Origin: Corynebacterium suedekumii
GTDB taxonomy: Bacteria > Actinomycetota > Actinomycetes > Mycobacteriales > Mycobacteriaceae
Direction: 5' to 3'
DNA: 64,000 nt
Assembly: GCF_030252185.1 (NCBI RefSeq)
Contig: NZ_CP126970.1
Location: 1,364,001 to 1,428,000, forward strand
The position numbers and the translations under genes were made by a program. Below, in pieces: positions 31,877 through 44,145 of the stretch (within the stretch, counting starts at the first letter, position 1; the number at the start of each line of letters is the position of its first letter). Below the pieces are notes generated by a model. It was not told the DNA's origin, searched no databases, and saw only the letters and a program-made list of their open reading frames with translations.

Positions 31877-32896
31877 ATGAACCCAGACAGCTACTACGAC
31901 GGTTCCGGCTACGACCGGGAGACGGTCGCCTTCTACGACGTCGCCCACGAGGGCGCGCAGGTCCGCGCCGTCGCCGGGGCCGTCGACGCGCTGTCGGGGC
32001 TGTACGGGATGAACCCCCGCAGCGTCGTCGTGCTGGCCACCGACCAGGTCGCGCATGCGTCGGCGCGCTTCGTCAACGCCGTGCGCAGCCCGCTCCGCCT
32101 GCCGCTGGTGATCACCGACACCCTCCCCGGCTACGTCGGCCCGCTCGACGTGGTCATCGTCGTCGGCGACCGGGCCGACGCGCCCGACGTCTCCCAGGCG
32201 CTCATCACCGCCGACCGCCGCGGCGCCGTCACCGTCCTCGTCGGGCCCGCCCGCGGACCGATTCTTGACGACGCCCCCGCCGCCACCATCACCATCCCCG
32301 CCCTGCCCACCGTCCTCGGCGCCTCACCGGCGCGCGCCATCACCTCGATCGGCACCGTCCTCGACCTGCTGGAGGAGGACACCGAGTTCGTCACCTCCCG
32401 GCTCGAGGAGATCGCCCAGGTCCTCGACGAGGAACTCGAACAGCTCTCCCCGGAACGCGACTCCATGGTCAACCCCGGCCGCCAGCTCCGCGAATTCGCC
32501 GACGGGGCGCGGTTGACCCACACCGGCCGGCCGGGCCTCGGCTTCGCTGTCGCCGAACTCGTCGCCGACCTGTGGACCCTCAAGGGCATCCCCTCCGGCG
32601 CCGCCGACCTGGACGAGCTGGCCGCCGGCGCCATGTCCGCCCCGGCTGCGCCGCCGCGTGACGACATCTTCCACGACCCGTTCCTGGACGGCCCCGGCGC
32701 CCTGCTACCGTTGAAGACCGTTGTCTGGGCGCAGGAGCCCGAAGGGCCCGACGCCGCGGACACCATTCCGCACGCCCTGGCCGTCACCTGCGACACACCC
32801 GGGGTCGGACCGGCCACCGGGGCCCTGAAACTGATCACCCGCGGACTCGCCGCGGCGACCTACGATCTGCCGGATCCACCAGTGGAGGACTACTAA
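31877..32896 (+). CDS. TobH-like protein (SIS-fold related), ManB-ManA neighbour
   Basis: 339 residues with two alternating alpha/beta halves reminiscent of bifunctional phosphosugar isomerases (VVVLATDQVAHASARFVNAV; LDVVIVVGDRADAPDVSQAL; ITIPALPTVLGASPARAITS). It corresponds to the mycobacterial TobH gene between manB and manA (Rv3256c). Role unknown; a sugar-phosphate function is inferred from fold and operon. TATCCT ends 6 nt before ATG 31877, so this start is preferred over GTG 31871. The stop overlaps the manA start by 1 bp. Confidence 0.75.
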   Translation: MNPDSYYDGSGYDRETVAFYDVAHEGAQVRAVAGAVDALSGLYGMNPRSVVVLATDQVAHASARFVNAVRSPLRLPLVITDTLPGYVGPLDVVIVVGDRADAPDVSQALITADRRGAVTVLVGPARGPILDDAPAATITIPALPTVLGASPARAITSIGTVLDLLEEDTEFVTSRLEEIAQVLDEELEQLSPERDSMVNPGRQLREFADGARLTHTGRPGLGFAVAELVADLWTLKGIPSGAADLDELAAGAMSAPAAPPRDDIFHDPFLDGPGALLPLKTVVWAQEPEGPDAADTIPHALAVTCDTPGVGPATGALKLITRGLAAATYDLPDPPVEDY

Positions 32897-34056
32897 TGCA
32901 GCAGCTGACCGGAGTGCTCCGGACCTACCCGTGGGGATCGCGCACGCTCATCCCGCAGCTGCGCGGCCTGCCGGTGCCGTCCGACCGGCCCGAGGCCGAG
33001 CTGTGGTTCGGCGCCCACCCCGGCGCCCCGTCCACCATCGACGGCACGCCCCTGACCGACATCATCGCCGCCGACCCCGACGCGGCCCTGGGTCCCCGCG
33101 TGCGCGCCGAGCACGGCGACGGCCTGCCCTTCCTGCTCAAGCTCCTCGCCGCCGCCGAGCCCCTGTCCCTGCAGGCCCATCCGTCGGCCGAGCAGGCCGA
33201 GGAGGGCTACGCCCGCGAGGACCACCAGGGCATCCCCCTGGGCGCCGGCAACCGTAACTACAAGGACCCCAGCCACAAGCCCGAACTCATCGTCGCCCTC
33301 ACCGAGTTCGACGCCATGGCCGGCTTCCGCCCGCTCGAGCAGACCCGGGAGCTCTTCGACGTCCTCTCCTGCCCCCAGCTCGACCGCTACCTCACCATCC
33401 TCGACCCGGCCAACGAGGCCGACAGCCTCCGCGGGCTGTTCACCACCTGGATCACCATCCCCGGCTCCGCCCGCACCGAACTCATCGACGCCGTGGTCAC
33501 CGCCGCCGCCGACCACCTCGACCGCGACGACTGGATCTCCGGCGTCCTGCGCACCGTCCTCGAACTCCAGGACCGCTACCCGGGGGACATCGGCGTCCTC
33601 GGCGCCCTCCTGCTCAACCACGTCACCCTCCAGCCCGGCGAGGCGATCTACCTCGACGCGGGCCAACTCCACGCCTACGTCCGCGGCCTGGGTGTCGAGG
33701 TCATGGCCAACTCCGACAACGTCCTGCGCGGCGGCCTGACCTCCAAGTACGTCGACGTCCCCGAACTCGTCCGCGTCCTCGACTTCACATCCCTGTCCGA
33801 GCTCATCGTCGAACCCGAGGACGGCGAGTACCCGGTCCCCGTGCCGGAGTTCCGTCTCACCCGCCGTGAGGTCACCGACGCCGCACCGTGGACCATCGAC
33901 CATGACGGCCCCGCCATCGCCCTGTGCACCGCCGGCAAGGTCATGGTCGGCGACATCGAACTCAACCCGGGCGACGCCGCCTGGATCCCGGCCGCCGACG
34001 GTCCGGTCACCGCGACCGCCGCCGAGAGCGCCGAAGTGTTCATCGCCTGCGCCTGA
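32896..34056 (+). CDS. manA: Mannose-6-phosphate isomerase, class I
   Basis: 386 residues of the type I PMI cupin family: zinc ligands in LSLQAHPSAEQAEEGYARED (Gln, His) and KPELIVALTEFDAMAGFRPL (Glu), later LDAGQLHAYVRGLGVEVMAN (His) and the active Arg in DNVLRGGLTSKYVD. It converts fructose-6-phosphate to mannose-6-phosphate, feeding ManB. Starts at ATG 32896 immediately on the tobH stop (TAATG). Confidence 0.92.
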   Translation: MQQLTGVLRTYPWGSRTLIPQLRGLPVPSDRPEAELWFGAHPGAPSTIDGTPLTDIIAADPDAALGPRVRAEHGDGLPFLLKLLAAAEPLSLQAHPSAEQAEEGYAREDHQGIPLGAGNRNYKDPSHKPELIVALTEFDAMAGFRPLEQTRELFDVLSCPQLDRYLTILDPANEADSLRGLFTTWITIPGSARTELIDAVVTAAADHLDRDDWISGVLRTVLELQDRYPGDIGVLGALLLNHVTLQPGEAIYLDAGQLHAYVRGLGVEVMANSDNVLRGGLTSKYVDVPELVRVLDFTSLSELIVEPEDGEYPVPVPEFRLTRREVTDAAPWTIDHDGPAIALCTAGKVMVGDIELNPGDAAWIPAADGPVTATAAESAEVFIACA

Positions 34057-34091
34057 CCGTCCGGGTTCCTGGGCGGACCCTGCAAACGGGG

Positions 34092-34121
34092 ACATCCCCT
34101 GCGCTGCAGCGCAGGGGATGT
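34092..34121. terminator. Perfect 30-bp palindrome between convergent genes
   Basis: ACATCCCCTGCGC and its exact complement form a 15-bp stem with no unpaired loop on paper. It sits 36 bp after manA and 27 bp before the end of the convergent membrane-protein gene, so it probably terminates both. No long T-tract follows (TCTGATTCC). Confidence 0.65.
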
Positions 34122-34147
34122 TCTGATTCCTATGGTCAGACCGGGTG

Positions 34148-34927
34148 TCAGCTCAGCCAGGAGCTGAAGGGCCAGAAGCGCAGCGGGCCGGCCTGGGCGC
34201 GCTGGGGCTCCGACGGCTCCGCGGGCTGAGACGTCGCAGCCTCGGCCGGGGTATCAGCGGGTGCCTCGACCTCCTGGGTCGGGGCCGGACTGGTGTCATC
34301 GTCCGGGGTGGTGAGCAGGGAGGCCACCGTCGGCTGATCATCGGGGGCGGCGGTCTCCGGGGTGAGGCCGGGGAGCACCGTCTCCTCCGGGATCAGCGGG
34401 GTGGTCGGATCCGTGGGCGCGGAGGGCTCGGACGGCGCGGACGGCTCGGTCGGGCCGGTGGGCTCGGCCGGGGTCGTCTCGGTCGGCTGGTCCGTCTCGG
34501 TCTCCGGGGTGCCCGGAGCTCGCTGCGGCAGCTGGCCGTCGGAGGAGCCGGGCTCGGTCGGCTCGGACGTGGCCGGCGTGTCACCGCCGACGTACGGGGT
34601 GACGTTCTCGGGGCGGTAGGCCACCGTCGGCTCGATGGTCTGCGGGGCGGCGCGGACGACGGCGTTGGGTGCGAGGTAGGGATCGTCCACTTCTGGGGAG
34701 ACCACTGCCTGCGCCTGCTGCTCGGTGTCGGTCTCTTCGGTGGGGCGGATGGTGGTGCTGGTCCGCGACGCCTCGGAGACGGTGGATACTTCCGGTGTCT
34801 GCGTGGCAGTATCGGAGGCGGAAGGGGTCACCGGAGTGCCCGCACGCCAGACGGCTACACCCACGATCACGGCGGCAATGAGGCCGATGGTGATGAAGAT
34901 GTAGACGCGGCGGTTGTCGGTGTTCAC
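34148..34927 (-). CDS. Hypothetical membrane-anchored Pro/Thr/Glu-rich protein
   Basis: About 259 residues. A single N-terminal membrane helix (VYIFITIGLIAAVIVGVAVW, residues 7-26) is followed by a long extracytoplasmic segment rich in Pro, Thr, Glu and Ser (TEPTEPGSSDG, ETETDQPTETTPAEP), which should be disordered and might span the cell wall. It ends FWPFSSWLS. The GTG start at 34927 has GAGG just upstream. No domain recognised; at this position C. glutamicum also has a secreted or membrane protein gene. Confidence 0.65.
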   Translation of the reverse strand: MNTDNRRVYIFITIGLIAAVIVGVAVWRAGTPVTPSASDTATQTPEVSTVSEASRTSTTIRPTEETDTEQQAQAVVSPEVDDPYLAPNAVVRAAPQTIEPTVAYRPENVTPYVGGDTPATSEPTEPGSSDGQLPQRAPGTPETETDQPTETTPAEPTGPTEPSAPSEPSAPTDPTTPLIPEETVLPGLTPETAAPDDQPTVASLLTTPDDDTSPAPTQEVEAPADTPAEAATSQPAEPSEPQRAQAGPLRFWPFSSWLS

Positions 34928-35074
34928 CTCGGATAAGTCCCTTCGTTGGATTTCCTGGTAACAACTCGGTAACAACATAGCAGACGGCGTCGTAAGGCAC
35001 GACCGCTAATACGATGCGACACTCTGACAGCCACTGATATGAATGCTTAATCACACATGAGAGGACTGATGACC

Positions 35075-35428
35075 ATGAGCACATGGGACGTCGCCATCTT
35101 CGCCGAAGACGACAACGTGGACTTCCTGGACGAACTGGGCGAGCTCAGCTCGGCCGAGGTCGTCGAGGCCGTGCGTGACGCCTGCCTGCTGGTACTCAAG
35201 CAGGACAAGGTCTCGGAGACCGAGCGGCTCAACGGACTGGCCGCCGCCACCCTGGCCGCGATCTGGGCCGGCGCGCCCTACTCCGCCGGTGATGTCGCCG
35301 ATTCCTACCCTTATGTCCGCGAACTCATCGGCGAGGGCGATGAGGAACTCAACGCCGCCGCCGCCGGTGTGCTCGAGACCGTGGAGGACGACGAGGACGT
35401 CGACGCCTTCACGGAAGCGCTGTCCTGA
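35075..35428 (+). CDS. DUF4259 domain-containing protein
   Basis: 117 residues, MSTWDVAIFAEDDNVDFLDE, all helical and acidic. The WD and DFLDEL pattern is that of DUF4259 proteins, whose function is unknown. Start ATG 35075 is chosen because AGAGGA lies 9 nt upstream and the product then begins like family members; ATG 35057 would add six residues. It lies 7 bp before tmk. Confidence 0.75.
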   Translation: MSTWDVAIFAEDDNVDFLDELGELSSAEVVEAVRDACLLVLKQDKVSETERLNGLAAATLAAIWAGAPYSAGDVADSYPYVRELIGEGDEELNAAAAGVLETVEDDEDVDAFTEALS

Positions 35429-35435
35429 GCCGTTC

Positions 35436-36050
35436 ATGATCATCACCATCGAAGGCATTGACGGTGCCGGCAAGAACACGCTCGTGACGGCGATCCGGGA
35501 GCAGGTCGAGGCCGACGTCCTCTCCTTCCCCCGCTACGACGACTCCCTCCACGCCCAGCTGGCGGCCGACGCGCTGCATGGCCGGATGGGGGACCTGACG
35601 GACTCGGCCTACGCCATGGCCACCCTGTTCGCGCTCGACCGGCACGGGGCGAAGGAGCAGGTGGAACGTTACGTCGACTCCGACGAGATTCTCCTGCTCG
35701 ACCGCTACGTCGCCTCCAACGCGGCCTACTCCGCCGCCCGCCTGAATGATGACGCGGTGATGGACTGGGTCCATGACCTGGAGTTCGGGCGCCTGGGTCT
35801 GCCCCGTCCGGACCTGCAGGTGCTGCTGGACACGCCGCCGGAGACGGCGTCGCAACGCGCGAGGATGCGTGCGGAGCGGGACAGCGCCCGCGAACGTGAC
35901 CGCTACGAGCGTGACGCGGGGCTGCAGCAGCGTACCTACGACGCCTATCTGCGCCTGGCGGAGCAGGGCTGGGCGGGTCGATGGCTGGTCACGGCCGATG
36001 CGGGCGTTATCCTGCAAGAAATCACTTCTCGACGCTCCACGACGCTCTAA
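35436..36050 (+). CDS. tmk: Thymidylate kinase
   Basis: 204 residues. P-loop IEGIDGAGKNTLVTAIREQ, substrate loop LSFPRYDDSLHAQ, DR motif LLDRYVASNAAYSAAR and lid region RERDRYERDAG. It phosphorylates dTMP to dTDP. The actinobacterial form with Asn after the P-loop Lys is normal. It directly precedes mtrA by 8 bp. In C. glutamicum sahH lies between the DUF4259 gene and tmk; it is absent here. Confidence 0.9.
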   Translation: MIITIEGIDGAGKNTLVTAIREQVEADVLSFPRYDDSLHAQLAADALHGRMGDLTDSAYAMATLFALDRHGAKEQVERYVDSDEILLLDRYVASNAAYSAARLNDDAVMDWVHDLEFGRLGLPRPDLQVLLDTPPETASQRARMRAERDSARERDRYERDAGLQQRTYDAYLRLAEQGWAGRWLVTADAGVILQEITSRRSTTL

Positions 36051-36058
36051 GGACTGCC

Positions 36059-36739
<681 letters not shown>

Positions 36740-36745
36740 CCCATC

Positions 36746-38365
36746 CTGTCCACCCTTGCCACGCGGCTGCGCCGCATCTGGGAGAGGATTTCCGAGACCT
36801 GGCGGACCTCCCTGCAGGTACGTGTCATCGGGCTGATCTTCGTCGCCTCCGCCGTGGTCATGACCATCCTCGGCATGGCGCTGATCTCGGTGGTCACCTC
36901 CCGGCTCGTCGACTCCAAACTCGACATCGCCACCTCGGAGATCGACCGGGCGCGCACTGCCGTCGAGCAGCAGATCGACGCCACCGGTTCCTCCAGCACC
37001 GTGCAGGTGCGGCTCAACTCCGCCCGCGCGGCGCTGACCCAGCGCAGCGTCCAGACCGGGGAGACCACCGCCGTCTATGAACCCGTCCTCGTCGTCGCCG
37101 ACCAGGAGGGCGTGCTCACCACCTCGCCCGAGGGCTACCGCATCCCGGAGAAGCTGCGCCGCTTCGTCAGCGAGGACCAGGTCTCCTACCAGTTCGCCAC
37201 CATCGACCGGGCGGACGGCTCCACCTATAACGCCCTGGTCATCGGCACCCCCACCGAGGCGGACATCCCCGGGCTGCAGGTCTACCTGGTCCTGTCGATG
37301 GAGTCCGACGAGTCCACTCTGGCGCTGGTCCGCGGCCTGCTCTCGGCCGCCGGCGTCGTCGTCGTGGTCCTGCTAGTCGGTATCGCCTGGCTGGCCACCC
37401 AGCAGGTCACCGCGCCCGTCCGCTCCGCCTCCCGCATCGCCCAGCGCCTGGCCGCCGGCCACCTGCGCGAACGCATGGTCGTCGACGGCGAGGACGAGAT
37501 GGCCCGACTGGCGCTGAGCTTCAACGACATGGCGGAGAAACTCTCCCGCCAGATCCACCAGCTCGAGGAGTACGGCAACCTCCAACGCCAGTTCACCTCC
37601 GACGTCTCCCACGAGCTGCGCACCCCGCTGACCACCGTGCGCATGGCCGCCGACATGATCGCCTCCGACCCCGACAGCCTGGAACCGCACACCCGCCGCG
37701 CCTCCGAGCTCATGACCCGGGAACTTGACCGTTTCGAGGAACTGCTCGCCGACCTGCTGGAGATCTCCCGCCACGACGCCGGCATGGCCGACCTCGCCGA
37801 GGCCCGCATCGACATCTGCGCCTGCATCACCGCCGCCTGGGAACAGGTCGACCACCTCGCCGAGAAGCTCGACGTCGAGGTCCGGTTCCACACCCCCGAC
37901 GAGCCCGTCTACATGACCGGTGACCCCCGCCGCATCGAACGCGTCCTGCGTAACCTCCTGGCCAACGCCATCGACCACTCCGAGGGCAACCCCGTCGACG
38001 TCGACCTCGCGGCCACCGAGGAGGCCGTGGCCATCCGGGTCTCCGACCATGGCGTCGGCCTCAAACCCGGCCACGAGGACCTGGTGTTCAACCGTTTCTG
38101 GCGCGCCGACGCCTCCCGCAAACGCCACTCCGGCGGCACCGGTCTCGGCCTGGCTATCGCCCGCGAGGACGTGGTCCTCCACGGCGGTGTCCTCGACGCC
38201 GCCGGCACCCCGGGCGTGGGCTCCCAGTTCCGCATGACCCTGCCCCGCGAGCCAGGCGTCACCTGGCAGGAGAGCCCCCTGGCGCTCGTGGCTCCCGCCG
38301 CCCCGACCCGGCCGGCCGACACTGCAAGCACTGCCGGCACTGCCAGCGAGGACGATGCGACATGA
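36746..38365 (+). CDS. mtrB: Sensor histidine kinase MtrB, probable non-canonical start
   Basis: About 539 residues. First membrane helix VIGLIFVASAVVMTILGMAL, extracytoplasmic sensor, second helix GLLSAAGVVVVVLLVGIAWL, HAMP, HisKA with FTSDVSHELRTPLTTVRMAA, and an ATPase domain with RNLLANAIDHSEGN, VSDHGVGLKPG and SGGTGLGLAIARED. The codons before the helix encode STLATRLRRIWERISETWRT, matching known MtrB N-termini, but no ATG, GTG or TTG lies upstream of the helix. CTG 36746 (or ATC 36743) follows GGGGAG at a normal distance. A start at GTG 36854 would cut the first helix in half. Confidence 0.88.
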   Translation: MSTLATRLRRIWERISETWRTSLQVRVIGLIFVASAVVMTILGMALISVVTSRLVDSKLDIATSEIDRARTAVEQQIDATGSSSTVQVRLNSARAALTQRSVQTGETTAVYEPVLVVADQEGVLTTSPEGYRIPEKLRRFVSEDQVSYQFATIDRADGSTYNALVIGTPTEADIPGLQVYLVLSMESDESTLALVRGLLSAAGVVVVVLLVGIAWLATQQVTAPVRSASRIAQRLAAGHLRERMVVDGEDEMARLALSFNDMAEKLSRQIHQLEEYGNLQRQFTSDVSHELRTPLTTVRMAADMIASDPDSLEPHTRRASELMTRELDRFEELLADLLEISRHDAGMADLAEARIDICACITAAWEQVDHLAEKLDVEVRFHTPDEPVYMTGDPRRIERVLRNLLANAIDHSEGNPVDVDLAATEEAVAIRVSDHGVGLKPGHEDLVFNRFWRADASRKRHSGGTGLGLAIAREDVVLHGGVLDAAGTPGVGSQFRMTLPREPGVTWQESPLALVAPAAPTRPADTASTAGTASEDDAT

Positions 38366-40077
38366 TGACCAGGTTCCGTCCGATCCGTTCCCTGGCGGCC
38401 GTAGCCGCGGCCGCCGCCCTCATCGCCGGCTGTACCACCCTGCCCACCAACACCGAGCCGCAGGCCATCCGCTCCTTCGAGCCGCCGGTGGAGCAGCCGA
38501 CCAACCTCGGCCCGCAGCCGGGCCGGGAGCCGGACCTGCTGCTGCGTGACTTCTACTCCGCCTCCGCCCGGCCCACCCAGGACTACGTCGCCGCGCGGTC
38601 CTATCTCGCACCCGGCACCGCCGACCGCTGGGACCCCCGGCAGTCGACCCTGGTGGTCGACCGCATCGACCTGATCACCCAGGTCGGCTCCACCGCCGAA
38701 CGCCGGGCCTTCGACGTCCGCGCCTCGGTCATCGGCCGCATCAACACCGGCGGGTCCTACGTCCCGGAGAACGGCACCTACGAGGCGACGATCACCATGG
38801 AGCGCAACGACGAGGACGAGTGGCGGATCACCTCGCTGCCCTCGGGCATCGTCCTCGAGCGCACTGAGCTGCGTAACCAGTACCAGCCGCACCGCGTGTT
38901 CTTCCTCGACCCCTCCGACACCGTCCTCGTCGGTGACCGCCGGTGGATCCATTCCGACCACCAGGGCCTGGACACCGCGCTGATCTCCCTGCTCATGCAG
39001 GGCCCGTCCCAGACCCTCGCCCCGGCGGTGAACAACCCGGTCCCGGCGGACGCGACCTTCGCCGGGGTGACGGACGGCATCTACAACTTCACCGGTTTCA
39101 CCGGCGTCGACCCGGACGCCCGTCTGCGCTTCGCCGCCCAGCTCGTGTGGACTCTCGCCATGGCCAACATCCCCGAGCCCTACGCCGTCCAGATGGACGG
39201 GGCGCCCGTGGCGCCAGGCTTCGGTGAGCTGACCAGTGATGATTTCGCCGAGTACAACCCGACGGTCTCCGCGACGTCGAATGTGCCGCTGTTCGCACTC
39301 ACCGACGGCATCGTCCACCGGGTCGGCTCCAACACCGTCGAACCCCTCGAGGGGGATCTCGGTTCCATCGGTGATCTCACCTCGGTGGACATCTCCCAGG
39401 AGGGGGCTGCCGCGGCCGTGCGCCGGCAGGGTGACGAGTTCGCGCTGCTCGCCGGTACCGTCGACGGCCCCATGGAGGAGGCGCTGACCGCCGAGACCAT
39501 CTCCCGGCCCACCTTCGAGCTCGACCCGGACTCCCAGTGGGTGGTCATCGACGGCCGCACCGTCGTCCGCGTCGTCTACTCCGGCGCCACCGACGAGTTC
39601 TCCCGCAGCGACGTCGACATCTCCGCCCTCGAGGGGCTCAGCGGCGACATCTCCGTCCTCCGCCTGCACCGAACCGGCACCCGGGTCGCCATGATCATCG
39701 AGGGCCGGGTATTCACCGGCGTGGTCACCCGCTCCGGGCCCATCGAACGGCGCATCGACAACGTCGTCGAGCTCGCCCCGCAGCTCGCGGGCACCGCGCT
39801 CTCGCTCGACTGGCAGCCCGACGGCTCCATCATCGTGGGCACCTCCACCCCGGAGACCCCGGTGTGGCGGGTCGAGCAGGACGGCTCGGCCGTCACCTCG
39901 CTGCCCGGCGGCAACGTCACCGCTCCGGTGGTCGCGGTCGCGGCCTCCCCGTCGACGGTGTTCATCACCGACGCCCGTGCCGTCCTCCAGCTGCCCACCG
40001 ACGGATCCGACACCGTCTTCTGGCGCGAGGTCGCCGGCCTGCAGGGTGTCCGCTCCGCCCCGATCGTGGCCAACTGA
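38362..40077 (+). CDS. lpqB: Lipoprotein LpqB, MtrB partner
   Basis: 571 residues with a lipoprotein signal (RSLAAVAAAAALIAGCTTLP; lipobox LIAGC), a GerMN-like region (VLVGDRRWIHSDHQGLDTAL, ALISLLMQGPSQTL) and a C-terminal beta-propeller-like part (TDGIVHRVGSNTVEPLEGDL, LSLDWQPDGSIIVGTST). LpqB sits on the outer face of the membrane and modulates MtrB signalling. ATG 38362 overlaps the mtrB stop (ATGATGA). Confidence 0.9.
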   Translation: MMTRFRPIRSLAAVAAAAALIAGCTTLPTNTEPQAIRSFEPPVEQPTNLGPQPGREPDLLLRDFYSASARPTQDYVAARSYLAPGTADRWDPRQSTLVVDRIDLITQVGSTAERRAFDVRASVIGRINTGGSYVPENGTYEATITMERNDEDEWRITSLPSGIVLERTELRNQYQPHRVFFLDPSDTVLVGDRRWIHSDHQGLDTALISLLMQGPSQTLAPAVNNPVPADATFAGVTDGIYNFTGFTGVDPDARLRFAAQLVWTLAMANIPEPYAVQMDGAPVAPGFGELTSDDFAEYNPTVSATSNVPLFALTDGIVHRVGSNTVEPLEGDLGSIGDLTSVDISQEGAAAAVRRQGDEFALLAGTVDGPMEEALTAETISRPTFELDPDSQWVVIDGRTVVRVVYSGATDEFSRSDVDISALEGLSGDISVLRLHRTGTRVAMIIEGRVFTGVVTRSGPIERRIDNVVELAPQLAGTALSLDWQPDGSIIVGTSTPETPVWRVEQDGSAVTSLPGGNVTAPVVAVAASPSTVFITDARAVLQLPTDGSDTVFWREVAGLQGVRSAPIVAN

Positions 40078-40081
40078 CGCC

Positions 40082-40702
40082 GTGGACCTGCTCCTGCCAC
40101 GTCGCTGCGCCGGCTGCGGCGACCCGGGGCAGGTCCTCTGCGGTCCGTGCCGCGAGCGATTGCGCCGCCCGCCGGTCCGCGTGGTCACCCCCGTGGACAC
40201 CCACGTTCCGATGTGGTCGCTCGGCCCCTACGCCGGCACCCACCGCGGCGTCATCCTCGCCATGAAGGAACGCGGCAACCTCGCCGTCCGCAGTCTGATC
40301 GGGCCCGTGCTCGCCGCCGCCGTCACGCATCTGCAGGCCCGCGGGGAGCTGCCCGACCGTATCGACGCCCCCGTGCCCCTCACCCTCGTCCCCGCCCCCA
40401 CCCGAGCGCGCTCCGCGCGCCTGCGCGGCGGTGACCACGTCACCGACCTGTGCCGTGCCGCCGGACTGCCGGTCACTCCCGCCCTGCGGCACCGTTCCAC
40501 CGTCCGTGACCAGGTGGGCCTCGACGCGGAGGCGCGGCGTCGCAACCTCGCCGGCTCCGTCGAGCTGCGCCACGTGCCCACGGGCCCGGTGCTGCTCGTC
40601 GACGACGTCGTCACCACCGGTTCCACCCTCGCTGCGGCCGCCGAAGTCCTCACCGCTGCGGGGGTGACGGTGTGCGGGGCAGTCGTGATCGCTCACGCAT
40701 AA
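40082..40702 (+). CDS. ComF-family phosphoribosyltransferase-like protein
   Basis: 206 residues: a four-cysteine zinc ribbon (LLPRRCAGCGDPGQVLCGPC) and a type I PRT domain with the PRPP loop VLLVDDVVTTGSTLAAAAEV, preceded by LVPAPTRARSARLRGGDHV. ComFC relatives help DNA uptake in competent species; in Corynebacterium the role is unproven. The GTG start is 4 bp after the lpqB stop, so it probably belongs to the mtrAB-lpqB operon. Confidence 0.83.
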   Translation: MDLLLPRRCAGCGDPGQVLCGPCRERLRRPPVRVVTPVDTHVPMWSLGPYAGTHRGVILAMKERGNLAVRSLIGPVLAAAVTHLQARGELPDRIDAPVPLTLVPAPTRARSARLRGGDHVTDLCRAAGLPVTPALRHRSTVRDQVGLDAEARRRNLAGSVELRHVPTGPVLLVDDVVTTGSTLAAAAEVLTAAGVTVCGAVVIAHA

Positions 40703-40785
40703 AAGAATCGGGGTTCGTGGCTGGATGGTTATGACCAGATGTACTATGAGAGTACGAGTTGTCCCACCAATTAGGGAGGAAGCAG

Positions 40786-41457
40786 ATGACATCACCTGCT
40801 GAGAACACCGACGTCCTGAGCCCCGAAGCACAGGTCACCATCACGGGTCGAAACGTCGAGGTGCCGGAGCACTTCGCCGAGCGCGTCAACGGCAAGCTCG
40901 CCAAGATCGAGCGCCTCGACCCGACGTTGACCTTCTTCCACGTGGAGCTTCAGCACGAGCCGAACCCGCGCCGCGAGTCCGAGTCGGACCGCATCCAGAT
41001 CACCGCCACCGGCAAGGGCCACATCGCCCGCGCCGAGGCCAAGGAGGACAGCTTCTACGCCGCACTCGAGACTGCGCTGGCCAAGATGGAGCGCTCCCTG
41101 CGCAAGGTCAAGGCCCGTCGTTCCATCGCCCGTTCCGGCCACCGTGCGCCGCAGGGCGCCGGTGTCGTGGCGGCCGAGATCGTGCAGGAGGCCGAGAAGG
41201 CCCGCGAGGCTCAGAGCCAGTACGACGTCGACCCCTACGCCGACTCGATCGACGAGCAGGTCCCGGGTCAGGTCGTCCGCACCAAGGAGCACGCCGCCGT
41301 CCCCATGTCGGTGGATGACGCGCTCTCCGAGATGGAGCTGGTCGGCCATGACTTCTACCTCTTCATCAACGAGGAGACCCAGCGTCCGTCGGTGGTGTAC
41401 CGCCGCCACGCGTTCGACTACGGTCTCATCTCCCTCGCCGCTGAGGACACCGAGTAG
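40786..41457 (+). CDS. hpf: Ribosome hibernation-promoting factor, long form
   Basis: 223 residues. The N-terminal S30AE/YfiA domain (VTITGRNVEVPEHFAERVNG, DRIQITATGKGHIARAEAKE, DSFYAALETALAKMERSLRK) binds the decoding centre, and a C-terminal dimerisation domain (MSVDDALSEMELVGHDFYLF, SVVYRRHAFDYGLISL) forms 100S ribosomes. The ATG has GGGAGGA 6 nt upstream. Followed by a strong hairpin before secA. Confidence 0.92.
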   Translation: MTSPAENTDVLSPEAQVTITGRNVEVPEHFAERVNGKLAKIERLDPTLTFFHVELQHEPNPRRESESDRIQITATGKGHIARAEAKEDSFYAALETALAKMERSLRKVKARRSIARSGHRAPQGAGVVAAEIVQEAEKAREAQSQYDVDPYADSIDEQVPGQVVRTKEHAAVPMSVDDALSEMELVGHDFYLFINEETQRPSVVYRRHAFDYGLISLAAEDTE

Positions 41458-41482
41458 TCACGACGTAGTTAAAACCCCCGAT

Positions 41483-41525
41483 CACCGCCGTCCCGACTGG
41501 CCCACAGCCGACGGGGACGGCGGTG
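41483..41525 (+). terminator. Hairpin terminator between hpf and secA
   Basis: CACCGCCGTCCC pairs perfectly with GGGACGGCGGTG (12 bp) around a 19-nt loop. It starts 25 bp after the hpf stop. No T-tract follows, as is common in high-GC genomes. Confidence 0.6.
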
Positions 41526-41597
41526 TCGTCGTGTGCGTAGAATGACGCAGAAGATAGATGTGGAAGATTTTCCCCTACAGATGAAGGACGACTGCAC

Positions 41598-44141
<2,544 letters not shown>

Positions 44142-44145
44142 GGGA

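Noticed and set aside
34145..34936. A Gly/Arg-rich plus-strand ORF opposite the Pro/Thr/Glu-rich membrane protein
   Set aside because: Composition is the mirror of the low-complexity repeats on the minus strand; it has no RBS or recognisable domain.
36854..38365. Starting mtrB at GTG 36854
   Set aside because: It would remove half of the first membrane helix and the conserved N-terminal segment, which are encoded upstream in the same frame.
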